A stretch of DNA of 64,000 nucleotides from Halopiger aswanensis. GTDB lineage: Archaea; Halobacteriota; Halobacteria; Halobacteriales; Natrialbaceae. Below, piece after piece: positions 26,094 through 34,002 of the stretch (position 1 is its first letter; the number at the start of each line of letters is the position of its first letter). The notes under the pieces were generated by a model. It had not been told where the DNA came from and did not search any database. It saw only the letters and a list, made by a program, of their open reading frames with translations. The DNA lies in contig NZ_RAPO01000001.1 in the NCBI RefSeq assembly GCF_003610195.1, positions 1,178,001-1,242,000 on the forward strand. The letters run 5' to 3'. Both the position numbers and the translations under genes were made by a program.

Positions 26094-27011
26094 ATGACCG
26101 ACGACCCGAACCCCGACGCCGGCGACCGGGAATCGCGGCCCTCGAGCGGCGCGTCGACGGCCGGCGATGCCGGGCTCCGCGATCGACTCGGCTATCTGCT
26201 CGTCCTCTCGCGGCCGCGGTTCTGGCTCTACCTCGCGGGACCGGTGCTGGTCGGGGTCGCGTACGCGGCGGAGTCACGAGCGGAGCTCTTCACTCCCGCG
26301 TCGGTCGTCCTCTTCGCGTACTTCCTGCTCCCGGCGAACGTCTTCCTCTACGGGATCAACGACATCTACGACCGGGATATCGACGCCGCGAACCCCAAAA
26401 AGGAGGAGCAGGAAGCGCGGTACCGCGGCCAGCGATACGTTCCTCTCGCGGTCGGCGTCTGTGCGGCGCTGCCGCTTGTGTTCGCGCCGCTTCTCGAGCC
26501 CGCGGTCTGGCCCTGGCTCGTCGTCTTCCTGCTGCTCGGGGCCGGCTACAGCGCGCCGCCGGTTCGGTTCAAGACGACGCCGATCCTGGACTCGGTCTCG
26601 AACGGCCTCTACGTCGCGCCGGGCGCCGCGGCCTACGCCGCAGTCGCCGGCGCACAGCCGCCAGCGATCGCCATTCTCGGCGCGTGGCTGTGGGCCATGG
26701 GCATGCACACCTTCTCGGCGATTCCCGACATCGAACCCGACCGCGCGACCGGCATCCGCACGACCGCGACGGTGCTGGGCGAACGGCGCACCTACGCCTA
26801 CTGCGGGGCGTGCTGGCTCGGCAGCGCCCTCGGGTTCGCCGCCGTCGACGTCCGACTCGGCGCCGTCATGCTCGTCTACCCGGCGCTAATCGGGGCGATC
26901 GTCTCCTCGAGCGTCGCGGTCGACCGGGCCTACTGGTGGTTCCCGGCGATCAACACCGTCGTCGGCGCGGTGCTGACGATGGGCGGACTCTGGAGGATCG
27001 TCAATGGATAG
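26094..27011 (+). CDS. lyeJ: Lycopene elongase (UbiA-family prenyltransferase)
   Basis: This 305-residue multi-pass membrane prenyltransferase adds C5 units to lycopene, making dihydrobisanhydrobacterioruberin, the first committed C50 step. The two aspartate-rich UbiA motifs are NDIYDRDIDAANPKKEE and PDIEPDRATGIRTTATVLG. Eight or so hydrophobic helices are visible. The position between crtI and the C50 hydratase gene is the known haloarchaeal arrangement and gives strong support. It overlaps the next gene by eight bases. The first 20 residues are acidic and probably cytosolic. Confidence 0.9.
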   Translation: MTDDPNPDAGDRESRPSSGASTAGDAGLRDRLGYLLVLSRPRFWLYLAGPVLVGVAYAAESRAELFTPASVVLFAYFLLPANVFLYGINDIYDRDIDAANPKKEEQEARYRGQRYVPLAVGVCAALPLVFAPLLEPAVWPWLVVFLLLGAGYSAPPVRFKTTPILDSVSNGLYVAPGAAAYAAVAGAQPPAIAILGAWLWAMGMHTFSAIPDIEPDRATGIRTTATVLGERRTYAYCGACWLGSALGFAAVDVRLGAVMLVYPALIGAIVSSSVAVDRAYWWFPAINTVVGAVLTMGGLWRIVNG

Positions 27012-27906
27012 GACCGACGCACACGATGCGGGCGGCGCTCCCGCTACGCACGCCCAAGAACACGGCGAGACGCGGACCGCCGTCCAGCGCCGCCTCGAGC
27101 GTCTGATCCGGGAGAACCGGTTTACGATCGCGGTCGTCTTCCCCGTCGTCGGCGCGCTGTTGCTGGTCGCGAGCGCCGAGAACCTCCTGCCGGCGCCGCT
27201 CGCGTACAATCCGCTGTTGATCTTCGTCGGGACCGCGGTCATGCGCTCGCCGCTGATCGTCGGCCTCCTGCCCCGGATCGATAGTCGGGCGCTGGCCTGT
27301 CTCGGTCTGCTGACGGCCTACACCTACGCGATCGAGACCGTCGGCGTGCGTACGGACTGGCCCTACGGCGCCTTCGAGTACGGCATCGAGTTGGGGCCGA
27401 TGCTCAACGGCGAGATACCGCTCGCGCTGCCGCTGTTTTTCATCCCGCTCGTGCTGAACGCCGTTCTGCTCACCCTGCTGGTCCTCGAGCGGTGGTGGCC
27501 GCGCGGCCTCGAGCGGGCGCTGGTCAGGCTGCCGGTCGCCGTCGCCGCCGTCGTCGCGGTCGACCTCGTCCTCGATCCGGGCGCGGTCGCGATCGGCTTC
27601 TGGAGCTACGAGACGGGCGGCTACTACGGCGTCCCGCTCTCGAACTATCGGGGCTGGCTCCTCTCGGGCGCGGTCGCCGTCGCGCTCGTCGATCTCGCCT
27701 TCGACCGGGCGGCGCTGCTCGAGCGCGTCCGGACCTGCGAGTTCGTGTTGGACGATCTGGTGAGCTTCGTGCTGCTGTGGGGGGCGATCAACCTACTGTA
27801 CGGCAACTGGATCGCCGCGGCCGTCGCGGGGCTGTTCTGCGCCGGCCTGTTCAGCACCGATCGCTACGACTGGGCGATGGTCCGAACGGCGCTCTCGAGC
27901 GGGTAA
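27004..27906 (+). CDS. cruF: Bisanhydrobacterioruberin hydratase CruF
   Basis: This 300-residue membrane protein of the carotenoid 1,2-hydratase (DUF422-type) family adds water to the C50 chain ends, giving the four hydroxyls of bacterioruberin. After a charged N-terminus it has seven or eight hydrophobic helices. These include AFEYGIELGPMLNGEIPLAL, IGFWSYETGGYYGVPLSNY with the downstream GWLLSG, and conserved polar positions in VRTDWPYG. The eight-base overlap with the elongase shows tight coupling. With crtI, the elongase and crtB nearby, the pathway from phytoene to bacterioruberin is essentially complete here. Confidence 0.88.
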   Translation: MDRTDAHDAGGAPATHAQEHGETRTAVQRRLERLIRENRFTIAVVFPVVGALLLVASAENLLPAPLAYNPLLIFVGTAVMRSPLIVGLLPRIDSRALACLGLLTAYTYAIETVGVRTDWPYGAFEYGIELGPMLNGEIPLALPLFFIPLVLNAVLLTLLVLERWWPRGLERALVRLPVAVAAVVAVDLVLDPGAVAIGFWSYETGGYYGVPLSNYRGWLLSGAVAVALVDLAFDRAALLERVRTCEFVLDDLVSFVLLWGAINLLYGNWIAAAVAGLFCAGLFSTDRYDWAMVRTALSSG

Positions 27907-27937
27907 CGCCCTCGAGCGGGGAGGCGTTCTCGGACGG

Positions 27938-28099
27938 TCAGAGGAAGAGGCTCGTGATGCTGTCGCCGGCCACCAGCAGGATCCCGACGGCGAGCAGCGT
28001 TAGCGCGAGCCAGACGCCCAGCGAGACCGCGGCGGTGCGGACGAACTCCTGGTCGTTCTCCGTTACTTCGAACGGACCGGAACTGGTGCGTTCGGCCAT
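27938..28099 (-). CDS. 53-residue single-span membrane protein
   Basis: This small gene encodes MAERTSSGPFEVTENDQEFV, then a membrane helix (WLALTLLAVGILLVAG) and a short tail DSITSLFL. It lies between the convergent cruF and crtB, on the crtB strand, downstream of a strong hairpin. A TATA-like GATATAGT on the minus strand near 28139-28147 could start it. I do not recognise a named family. Its location suggests, but does not show, a link with carotenoid membrane biology. Confidence 0.5.
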   Translation of the reverse strand: MAERTSSGPFEVTENDQEFVRTAAVSLGVWLALTLLAVGILLVAGDSITSLFL

Positions 28100-28160
28100 A
28101 CCTATCGGTACGCACTGCGGCGATACGAAAGGGAATCCACTATATCAGGGGCTTTGATAG

Positions 28161-28196
28161 GCGCCTCGAGTCCGTCCACAAGCGGACTCGAGGCGC
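28161..28196. terminator. 14-bp perfect hairpin between crtB and the small membrane gene
   Basis: GCGCCTCGAGTCCG pairs exactly with CGGACTCGAGGCGC around the 8-base loop TCCACAAG. It starts six bases past the crtB stop. This is the strongest inverted repeat I found. It may act as an RNA processing or termination structure for crtB, or as a repeat element. There is no long T-run after it on the minus strand. Confidence 0.5.
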
Positions 28197-28201
28197 TAGA
28201 A

Positions 28202-29212
28202 TTATCGCGTCGGGAGGCCGTCGCCGCGGTCGGGTCTGTGCGGCTCAGGGTCGGGATCGGAGTCGGGGCCGGGACCGGGTTCGGAGTCGGTCTCCGCGTC
28301 CGACTCGAGCGTCGGCACCGCAGAGACCCGTTCGAAGACCGCCTCGGGGTCGCGGGTCCACTGCCAGTGCCACCGCGTCTTCGCGAGACACCACAGCTTC
28401 CGCGTCGTCGACAGCGACGGTTCGGAAGAGAGCACGTCGTACTCCTGTCGTCGGATCAGCGCGTGGTGCTCGGCGTAGAGCACGGCCGCCAGCAGCACCG
28501 GCAGTTGGCAATCTTCGGGGAGATACCGAATGCCCGCGACGCCCTCCCGGTAGAGCGACTCGGCGCGGTGGAGTTCCTCGCGCATCGCCGCCGCGAACGC
28601 GTCCGAGTACTCGAGGCGCTCGATTTCGTCGTTCGAGACCCCGTGTTGCCGCAGCGTCTCCTGAGGGAGGTAGATTCGCTCGCGCTCGAGCATATCCTCG
28701 CGAACGTCCCGCAGGAAGTTGGTGAGTTGGAAGGCCTCGCCGAGTTTTCTGGCGTGCGGGAGCGCCGTCGCCTCTTTTTCGGGTTCGAGGTCCATGATCG
28801 CCGTCATCATCACGCCGACCGCGGCCGCCGAGCCGCCCATGTACGACTCGAGGTCGGCGTAGGTCTCGTACCGGCTCGTCTCGATGTCGGTCAGCATCGC
28901 GTCGACGAATTCGTCGACCGTCGCGTCGTCGATGTCGTACGCCGTTCGCAGCTCCTGAAACGCCTCGAGGACGGGATCCTCGGGCTCGGCCTCGCCGAGC
29001 GCCTGCGCGCGGAGCGACTCGAGTTCGGCCCGCTGTTTTGCGGGCGGTACGCCCTCGGCGTCGTCGACGACCTCGTCGGCGATGCGGAAGAACGCGTAGA
29101 GGACGTGCGTCGCGTGGCGAACTCGCTCCGGCAGGAATTTCGTCGCGAGGTAGAACGTCTTTCCCGTCCGTCGCTGGATGGCCTTGCCGGCGTCGATGTG
29201 TTCCTGTTGCAT
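28202..29212 (-). CDS. crtB: Phytoene synthase CrtB
   Basis: This 336-residue squalene/phytoene-synthase-family enzyme condenses two geranylgeranyl diphosphates to phytoene, the entry to carotenoids. Both aspartate-rich motifs are present: FRIADEVVDDAEG and NFLRDVREDMLERERIYLP. The arginine-rich substrate region and YMGGSAAAVG are also typical. The C-terminal 35 residues are an acidic, low-complexity tail (SDAETDSEPGPGPDSDPDPE), probably disordered and unusual for the family. It is convergent to crtI-lyeJ-cruF and downstream of the Bat-like regulator on the same strand. Confidence 0.92.
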   Translation of the reverse strand: MQQEHIDAGKAIQRRTGKTFYLATKFLPERVRHATHVLYAFFRIADEVVDDAEGVPPAKQRAELESLRAQALGEAEPEDPVLEAFQELRTAYDIDDATVDEFVDAMLTDIETSRYETYADLESYMGGSAAAVGVMMTAIMDLEPEKEATALPHARKLGEAFQLTNFLRDVREDMLERERIYLPQETLRQHGVSNDEIERLEYSDAFAAAMREELHRAESLYREGVAGIRYLPEDCQLPVLLAAVLYAEHHALIRRQEYDVLSSEPSLSTTRKLWCLAKTRWHWQWTRDPEAVFERVSAVPTLESDAETDSEPGPGPDSDPDPEPHRPDRGDGLPTR

Positions 29213-29286
29213 TGCTGAACTTCATCCGAGTCGACGACGCGAACGCAACCGTCACCGACCGTCGGATGTCTGACAACGACGGATGG

Positions 29287-29295
29287 TTATAAAAT
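29287..29295 (-). promoter_or_regulatory. TATA box upstream of crtB
   Basis: The minus strand reads ATTTTATAA just after the end of the Bat-like gene, about 78 bases before the crtB start. The predicted transcript would have a leader of about 50 bases, unlike most genes here, leaving room for regulation. Confidence 0.55.
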
Positions 29296-29297
29296 AC

Positions 29298-30929
29298 CTA
29301 GGCCTCACTAGTGGGGTCGCCGGCAAACAGTTCCTCGAGCAGCTTTCGCTGTGCGGCCCGGAGGTGCTGGTGGAACGTCGACCGGGAGACGTCCATCGAT
29401 TCGGCCAGTTCCTCGCCGGAGACGCCCCGCGGCCAGTCGAAGTAATCGGCGTAGTAGGCCTTCCGTAACGCCGTCTGCTGGCGGTCCGTCAGTTTGGTTT
29501 CGATCGTCGACTGCAGATCTCGGGGCGTCCGCGTCGGCTGGTCCGTCTCGTGGTAGCTGCGCAGTTCGACGCGATCGTACCGCTCCTCGAGCAGGTCGTA
29601 CGCCGAGCGGGCGGCCTGGCCGTTTGGCAACTCCAGGGCCAGATCGAGTACCCGATCGTCGGCGTCGAATCGCTGGATCACGGCGCCGTGGTCGGCCAGT
29701 GCGGTGATGACGCCGTTTCCGAGCGCTAACTCGAGGACGACGCTGTCGTCGTACTCGGTCAGCACGGACGCGTTCTCGACGTCCTCGAGGGCGGTCGCAG
29801 CGTCGACGGCGCGGTCGGCGTCGGCCGTTTCGACGCGGAAGAACGCCAGCGGCGTGCCGCCCTCGTCGTAAGTCAGCCCGCGGTAGATGACCGTCGTCGA
29901 CAGCGCGTCGGCGAGTTCCGTGACGAACAGCGACGGGTCCTCGATCGTCGCCTCGAGTTCGACGACGGTCTCGGTCGTCAGCATGCGCCGCGCCTCGATG
30001 GCGTTCAGCGCCGTCGAGACCGTCTCCGCGAGCGACTCGAGGATCGGGAGCTCGCGTTCGTCGAACACCGCCGGCTCGGCGGCGAAGAGCGTGAGCACGC
30101 CGTAGGTGACGTCGCCGTAGGTCAGCGGGATCGCAGCGACTGCGTGATACTGCTCGCCCGCTCCGGTCGGCCACCACCGGTCGGCGTCCTCGAACTCCGC
30201 GAGATCCTGAATCACGTAGGGCTCCGCTTCCTCGAGCGCGCGGACGGCAGGATGCGTCTCGTCGGAGCCGAGAACGAGATCGTCGTCCTCGAGGGGGACG
30301 TCGTCCCGACCGGCCCACTCGCGGGGCGAGACCCGTCGCGTCGTCACGTCGACGCGGCCGATCCAGGCGAGGACGTAGGGATCGGTGTCGACGAGTCGGC
30401 GACAGACCCGCCGCTCGATCTCGTCGCGGCTGCCGGCGCCGACCGCGGCGTCGGTAACCTCGCGGACGAGTCCGTCGACGCGCTCGAGGACGTGTTCCAG
30501 CGCGCGGTGCTCTTCGCGCACCTGTTCGGCGGATTCCTCGGCGGCGATTTCGGCCAGTTTCCGCTCGGTGATCTCGAGGTGGACGACCGTCACCCGCACC
30601 GCATCATCGGCGGTGAACCGGCCCGCTCGCATCATGAACCACCGCTTCTGATCGGGCGAGTGACAGGGGTACTCCATCGAAAACGAGTCGCGCTCGCCCT
30701 CGAGCACCGACTCGAGGCCCTCGGTCGCGCGCTGGGCGTGTTCGTCGTCGTCCGCGTCCATCGCAGCGGTGGCGACGTAGTCGTAGCCGACGTGGTCGTC
30801 CGTCTCGCCGGCTTCGAACTCGCGCCAGGAGCGATTCGTCAGGAGGATCTCGCCGTCGTCGTCGAGTACGGCGACGGTGATCGGGAGCGTCTCGAGAGCC
30901 GCGGCGGCGAGTGCATCCCCGGTGGCCAT
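29298..30929 (-). CDS. Bat-like transcriptional regulator (PAS-GAF-HTH_10)
   Basis: This 543-residue protein has the layout of the haloarchaeal bacterio-opsin activator family. A PAS domain (about 8-125, VLDDDGEILLTNRSWREFE) is followed by a short coiled linker (about 120-150), a GAF domain (about 150-315) and a Bat-type middle domain. The C-terminal HTH_10 (about 478-530) reads LTDRQQTALRKAYYADYFDW and GEELAESMDVSRSTFHQHL. In Halobacterium, Bat responds to light and oxygen and controls bop and carotenoid genes. Its position just upstream of crtB suggests control of phytoene synthesis here. No bop, brp or blh gene is in the window. A longer in-frame start exists, but the ATG at 30929 matches the TATA box. 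Confidence 0.85.
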   Translation of the reverse strand: MATGDALAAAALETLPITVAVLDDDGEILLTNRSWREFEAGETDDHVGYDYVATAAMDADDDEHAQRATEGLESVLEGERDSFSMEYPCHSPDQKRWFMMRAGRFTADDAVRVTVVHLEITERKLAEIAAEESAEQVREEHRALEHVLERVDGLVREVTDAAVGAGSRDEIERRVCRRLVDTDPYVLAWIGRVDVTTRRVSPREWAGRDDVPLEDDDLVLGSDETHPAVRALEEAEPYVIQDLAEFEDADRWWPTGAGEQYHAVAAIPLTYGDVTYGVLTLFAAEPAVFDERELPILESLAETVSTALNAIEARRMLTTETVVELEATIEDPSLFVTELADALSTTVIYRGLTYDEGGTPLAFFRVETADADRAVDAATALEDVENASVLTEYDDSVVLELALGNGVITALADHGAVIQRFDADDRVLDLALELPNGQAARSAYDLLEERYDRVELRSYHETDQPTRTPRDLQSTIETKLTDRQQTALRKAYYADYFDWPRGVSGEELAESMDVSRSTFHQHLRAAQRKLLEELFAGDPTSEA

Positions 30930-30953
30930 CGCCCGTAGTTTCGGGTTCGAGTG

Positions 30954-30960
30954 TAATAAC
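30954..30960 (-). promoter_or_regulatory. TATA box of the Bat-like gene
   Basis: The minus strand reads GTTATTA, centred 28 bases before the start at 30929, which argues for a leaderless transcript and for this start codon. Confidence 0.5.
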
Positions 30961-31067
30961 GAATCTGGAGCGCGCGCGATAGGCAGGTCCAAGTGTGATT
31001 ACAGAATGGGGAGCCGCTATTGACCGGCGAGCGGGGCGTCGCCGTCCTCACCTCCCGCCTCAAGTAC

Positions 31068-32336
31068 CTACTCGAGCAGTTCGTCCCGGAGCATGGGGAT
31101 GAACGTCCCGATGTCGGTGACCATGCCGATCGCTTGCGCGCTGCCGCGGTCGAGCAGTTGGGTGACCGTCGCGGGGTTGATGTCGACGCAGACGGTCTTG
31201 GTGGTCGAGGGCAGGCAGTTCCCGACGGCGACGGAGTGCAACAGCGTCGAGAGCATGAGCACGAGGTCGGCCTCGTGGGCCTGCTCGCGGATCGCGTTCT
31301 GGGCCTCGATCGAGTCGGTGATCGTGTCCGGGAGCGGGCCGTCGTCGCGGATCGAGCCCGCGAGCACGAAGGGGACGTCGTTCGCAACGCACTCGTACAT
31401 CACGCCCTCGTCGACGACGCCCGCCTCGACGGCTTCCTCGATGCCGCCCAGCCGGACGATCTCGCTGATCGTGTAGATGTGGTGCTTGTGGCCCTCCCGC
31501 GGGTGCTCTAAGTTCTCCGTGTCGACGCCCAGCGAGGTGCCGTACAGGTCGCGCTCTAAATCGTGGACCGCGAAGCCGTTGCCGGCGCTGAGTGCGTCGA
31601 CGTAGCCCGCACCCACGAGGTCCGCGAGGGCGTCCCGGCCCCCTGCGTGGACGATCGCCGGACCGCAGACCGCGAGCACGTTCCCGTCCTCGGCCTGCAC
31701 TTCGCGCATCTCGTCGGCGATCTCCTCGATGAGCGACTCGGAGGGACGCTCGCTCGAGACGCCGCCCTGCATAAACCCGAAGGAGCCGCCGCCGTCGCGG
31801 GGCCGCTCGGGTGGTTCGACGCGGATGCCGGTCTCGCCGGTGACGACGAGGTCGCCCTCCTCGACGGCGTTCAGGACTTTGGTGGAAACCCGTGGCTCAC
31901 CGTCGCCTTCGCCGGCGTCGCCGGTTCCTTGCGGATCCGCCGGATCCCCCCGCTCGACCACGAGTGCACAATCCATCTCGGGGTCTGCGACCTCGACCCA
32001 CTCACCGTCGACGCGGACGTAGGTCGGGTGGTTCGTCGTCGAGTAGAAGTCGATCGGCACGACCCCGTCCTCCGGCGCCGGCTCGAGCGTCGCGTCGCGG
32101 GGGTCGGCGACGGTCGCGCCCTGCTGGTTGAGTTCGTGGAGGATCGCCCGCAAATCTTCTTCGGTGTCGGCCATGACGGTCATCCGGCAGTACGTCTCGG
32201 CGTGTTTGTGGCGGCCGACCTCGAACTCCTCGACTTCGAACTCGCCGCCCATGTCCATCACGACGCCGAAGCAGTGGCCCATCGTCCCCGAATCGATGAT
32301 GTGGCCCTCGAGTTCGACGGTACGCGCAACTGTCAT
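31068..32336 (-). CDS. LOR/SDH bifunctional-domain protein (archaeal ornithine cyclodeaminase-like)
   Basis: This 422-residue protein belongs to the TIGR00300 family, with an N-terminal LOR/SDH conserved domain (about 1-110; LEGHIIDSGTMGHCFGVVMD, RMTVMADTEEDL) and a Rossmann-like C-terminal part. A methanogen member has been characterised as an NAD-containing ornithine cyclodeaminase that makes proline and ammonia, so this is the likely activity. AVCGPAIVHAGGRDALADLV and VFVLAGSIRDDGPLPDTI-like segments lie in the nucleotide-binding half. Alternatively it may act in arginine breakdown. It is alone on its strand, 139 bases from the Bat-like gene. Confidence 0.82.
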   Translation of the reverse strand: MTVARTVELEGHIIDSGTMGHCFGVVMDMGGEFEVEEFEVGRHKHAETYCRMTVMADTEEDLRAILHELNQQGATVADPRDATLEPAPEDGVVPIDFYSTTNHPTYVRVDGEWVEVADPEMDCALVVERGDPADPQGTGDAGEGDGEPRVSTKVLNAVEEGDLVVTGETGIRVEPPERPRDGGGSFGFMQGGVSSERPSESLIEEIADEMREVQAEDGNVLAVCGPAIVHAGGRDALADLVGAGYVDALSAGNGFAVHDLERDLYGTSLGVDTENLEHPREGHKHHIYTISEIVRLGGIEEAVEAGVVDEGVMYECVANDVPFVLAGSIRDDGPLPDTITDSIEAQNAIREQAHEADLVLMLSTLLHSVAVGNCLPSTTKTVCVDINPATVTQLLDRGSAQAIGMVTDIGTFIPMLRDELLE

Positions 32337-32852
32337 TGGGGGTAGTTAGACGGCATGGCCTAAGACAGTGGAGGTTTTCGACCAGCACGTTCGCGGTCAG
32401 CCGGTGTTCATCGCAGCGCCGCTCGGCAGGCGGTATCGAGGTAATCGTACCGAAACCGTTACTTTCACAACTCCGAAACTGATATAATTGCGAACACTTT
32501 TGTACGGAGTCGTGGACTCCTCCCACGGAGATCGCACGTGCGTCCGATTCGCCGACGGCAACCGGACGTCGTCGCCCCTGTCACGACGACGGTAGACACG
32601 CTGTCGTCGGCCGACGCGACGCGCTCGAGGGAACGCCGGCGACGGAACGTGGGACGATCCGCGGCGAGCGGCGGGCCGACGAAGAGATCTCCGAGTGACC
32701 GGCAACTCGAGTCGATCGGCGAGACGCGATCGTGACCGCAATCGCGATCGCCCGCCGAACCGAGTGCCGTCACACGCTCCCCCATCCTTCCCTAATTCGG
32801 CGGCGTCGCTCCCGGAGCAACCTATATGGCACTCGGTGACATACCATCGCGT
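32337..32852. other. 515-base gene-free interval with a promoter-like element and hairpins
   Basis: No frame here has haloarchaeal protein character; the 65-114-codon frames are arginine-rich. The minus end holds the upstream sequence of the LOR/SDH gene. At about 32481-32488 GATATAATT is TATA-like on both strands. About 27 bases further on the plus strand, GGAGT-CGTGG-ACTCC (32506-32520) overlaps CGTGG-ACTCCTC-CCACG (32511-32527), so two hairpins exclude each other. A small RNA is possible. The last 30 bases carry the promoter of the zinc-finger gene. Confidence 0.45.
32822..32828 (+). promoter_or_regulatory. TATA box of the small zinc-finger gene
   Basis: CTATATG is centred 28 bases before the ATG at 32853. 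This decides between that ATG and the earlier in-frame ATG at 32826, which overlaps the box itself. Confidence 0.6.
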
Positions 32853-33011
32853 ATGGCCACCGACACAGCCACAGCGCTCTCACGATGTCGTAACTGCGGC
32901 TTCGAGGCGCCGGGCGGCGACGACGCGTGGATCCGACTCGAGGTCCCGAAACTGGGCCGGATGACACAGTGTCCGAACTGCGAGAGTACGGACGTCATTA
33001 CGCGACGGTAA
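32853..33011 (+). CDS. 52-residue zinc-finger protein
   Basis: The protein has two CxxC knuckles, CRNCG (about 12-16) and CPNCE (about 39-43), separated by about 25 residues. This is the pattern of the many haloarchaeal CPxCG-type small zinc-finger proteins. These bind one zinc and probably act as adaptors with RNA, DNA or protein. Its start is set by the TATA box. It stands alone, upstream of msrB by about 96 bases on the same strand. Confidence 0.75.
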   Translation: MATDTATALSRCRNCGFEAPGGDDAWIRLEVPKLGRMTQCPNCESTDVITRR

Positions 33012-33107
33012 CGCCGTCGCGACGGGGTCGAGCGCAAGTTGTGAGCAGACAACTGGGAACTCGCGCGACGCGGACAAACTCTTGAACGTCACCCTCCTAC
33101 ACCACGT

Positions 33108-33524
33108 ATGGAATCCGAGAACGACCGCACCGCAGACGACCTACCGAAAAGCGACGCGGAGTGGCGCGAGCGACTCAGCGACGAGGAGTACCGCATCCTC
33201 CGCGAAGCCGGCACCGAGCCACCGTTCAGCGGCGAGTACGTCGACCACAAGGACGACGGCAGCTACGCCTGCACGGCCTGCGGCGCCGAACTGTTCGACT
33301 CCGAGACGAAGTTCGAGTCGGGCTGTGGCTGGCCCAGTTTCTACGACGTCGACGACGACAAGGTCGAGACCCGTCTCGACACCAGCCACGGCATGCGCCG
33401 CACCGAAGTCCTCTGTGCCGAGTGCGGCGGCCACCTCGGCCACGTCTTCGAGGACGGCCCCGAGCCGACGGGCAAGCGCTACTGCATCAACAGCGTCGCC
33501 CTCGAGTTCGAGGACGACGAGTAA
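33108..33524 (+). CDS. msrB: Peptide-methionine (R)-S-oxide reductase MsrB
   Basis: This 138-residue cytosolic enzyme reduces methionine-R-sulfoxide in oxidised proteins. The two structural zinc CxxC pairs (CTACG and CAECG), CGWPSFYD and the catalytic cysteine in [13 protein letters not shown] are all present, with the usual length. A resolving cysteine is not obvious, so thioredoxin or another thiol may finish the reaction directly. The stop codon lies in an 18-base tandem duplication. Confidence 0.93.
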   Translation: MESENDRTADDLPKSDAEWRERLSDEEYRILREAGTEPPFSGEYVDHKDDGSYACTACGAELFDSETKFESGCGWPSFYDVDDDKVETRLDTSHGMRRTEVLCAECGGHLGHVFEDGPEPTGKRYCINSVALEFEDDE

Positions 33525-33549
33525 CAGAATCACGACGAGTAACGGAATC
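33514..33549 (+). repeat. Tandem 18-base duplication across the msrB stop codon
   Basis: ACGACGAGTAACAGAATC is followed at once by ACGACGAGTAACGGAATC, differing at one base. The first copy contains the msrB stop, and the second copy repeats the stop sequence in the same frame. It looks like a recent slippage event without effect on the protein. Confidence 0.7.
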
Positions 33550-33648
33550 GCGGGACGGCGCGCGACCGAGATCGCCACAACGCGCCAAATCGGGCGAGGC
33601 GAGTGCAGGCAGCATTCTTTTCGACGTACCCGGCCGATCACCACCCGT

Positions 33649-33855
33649 ATGTCGAGCGAACGCCCTACCGCCGAGGAACTCCGCCAGGGAATCACCGTCG
33701 AGATCGTGCAGGGCGATCAGGACGTCCAGTCCGAGGATCAGGAGCCGATCGTCGGCGAAATCGGGACGATCTACGGCGACGATCCGAAGGGGCCGGAGGT
33801 GGAGCTGAAAAGCGGCGTCGTCGGCCACGTGCAGTCGGTCGTTGCGGACGAGTAA
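33649..33855 (+). CDS. YwbE-family protein
   Basis: This 68-residue protein has the compact beta-barrel-like pattern of the YwbE family (GITVEIVQGDQDV, VGEIGTIYGDDPKGPEVELK, GVVGHVQSV). It has no signal and no cysteines. The family is widespread but without a firm function; an RNA- or ligand-binding role is possible. It has its own ATG 125 bases after msrB and a weak upstream T-rich element. Confidence 0.75.
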   Translation: MSSERPTAEELRQGITVEIVQGDQDVQSEDQEPIVGEIGTIYGDDPKGPEVELKSGVVGHVQSVVADE

Positions 33856-34002
33856 CGCTCACGCGACGTTCTCCTTGCGCTCGTCTTCGTCCGATTTCGA
33901 TCACGAGCCAGTCACGAGCAGCGTCGGCTCCGCCCGGTAGGGACACCGTACCGGCACAAGGAACTTCCTGCCGTCCGTTGAGGGCGGGATCGAACGCAGT
34001 TC

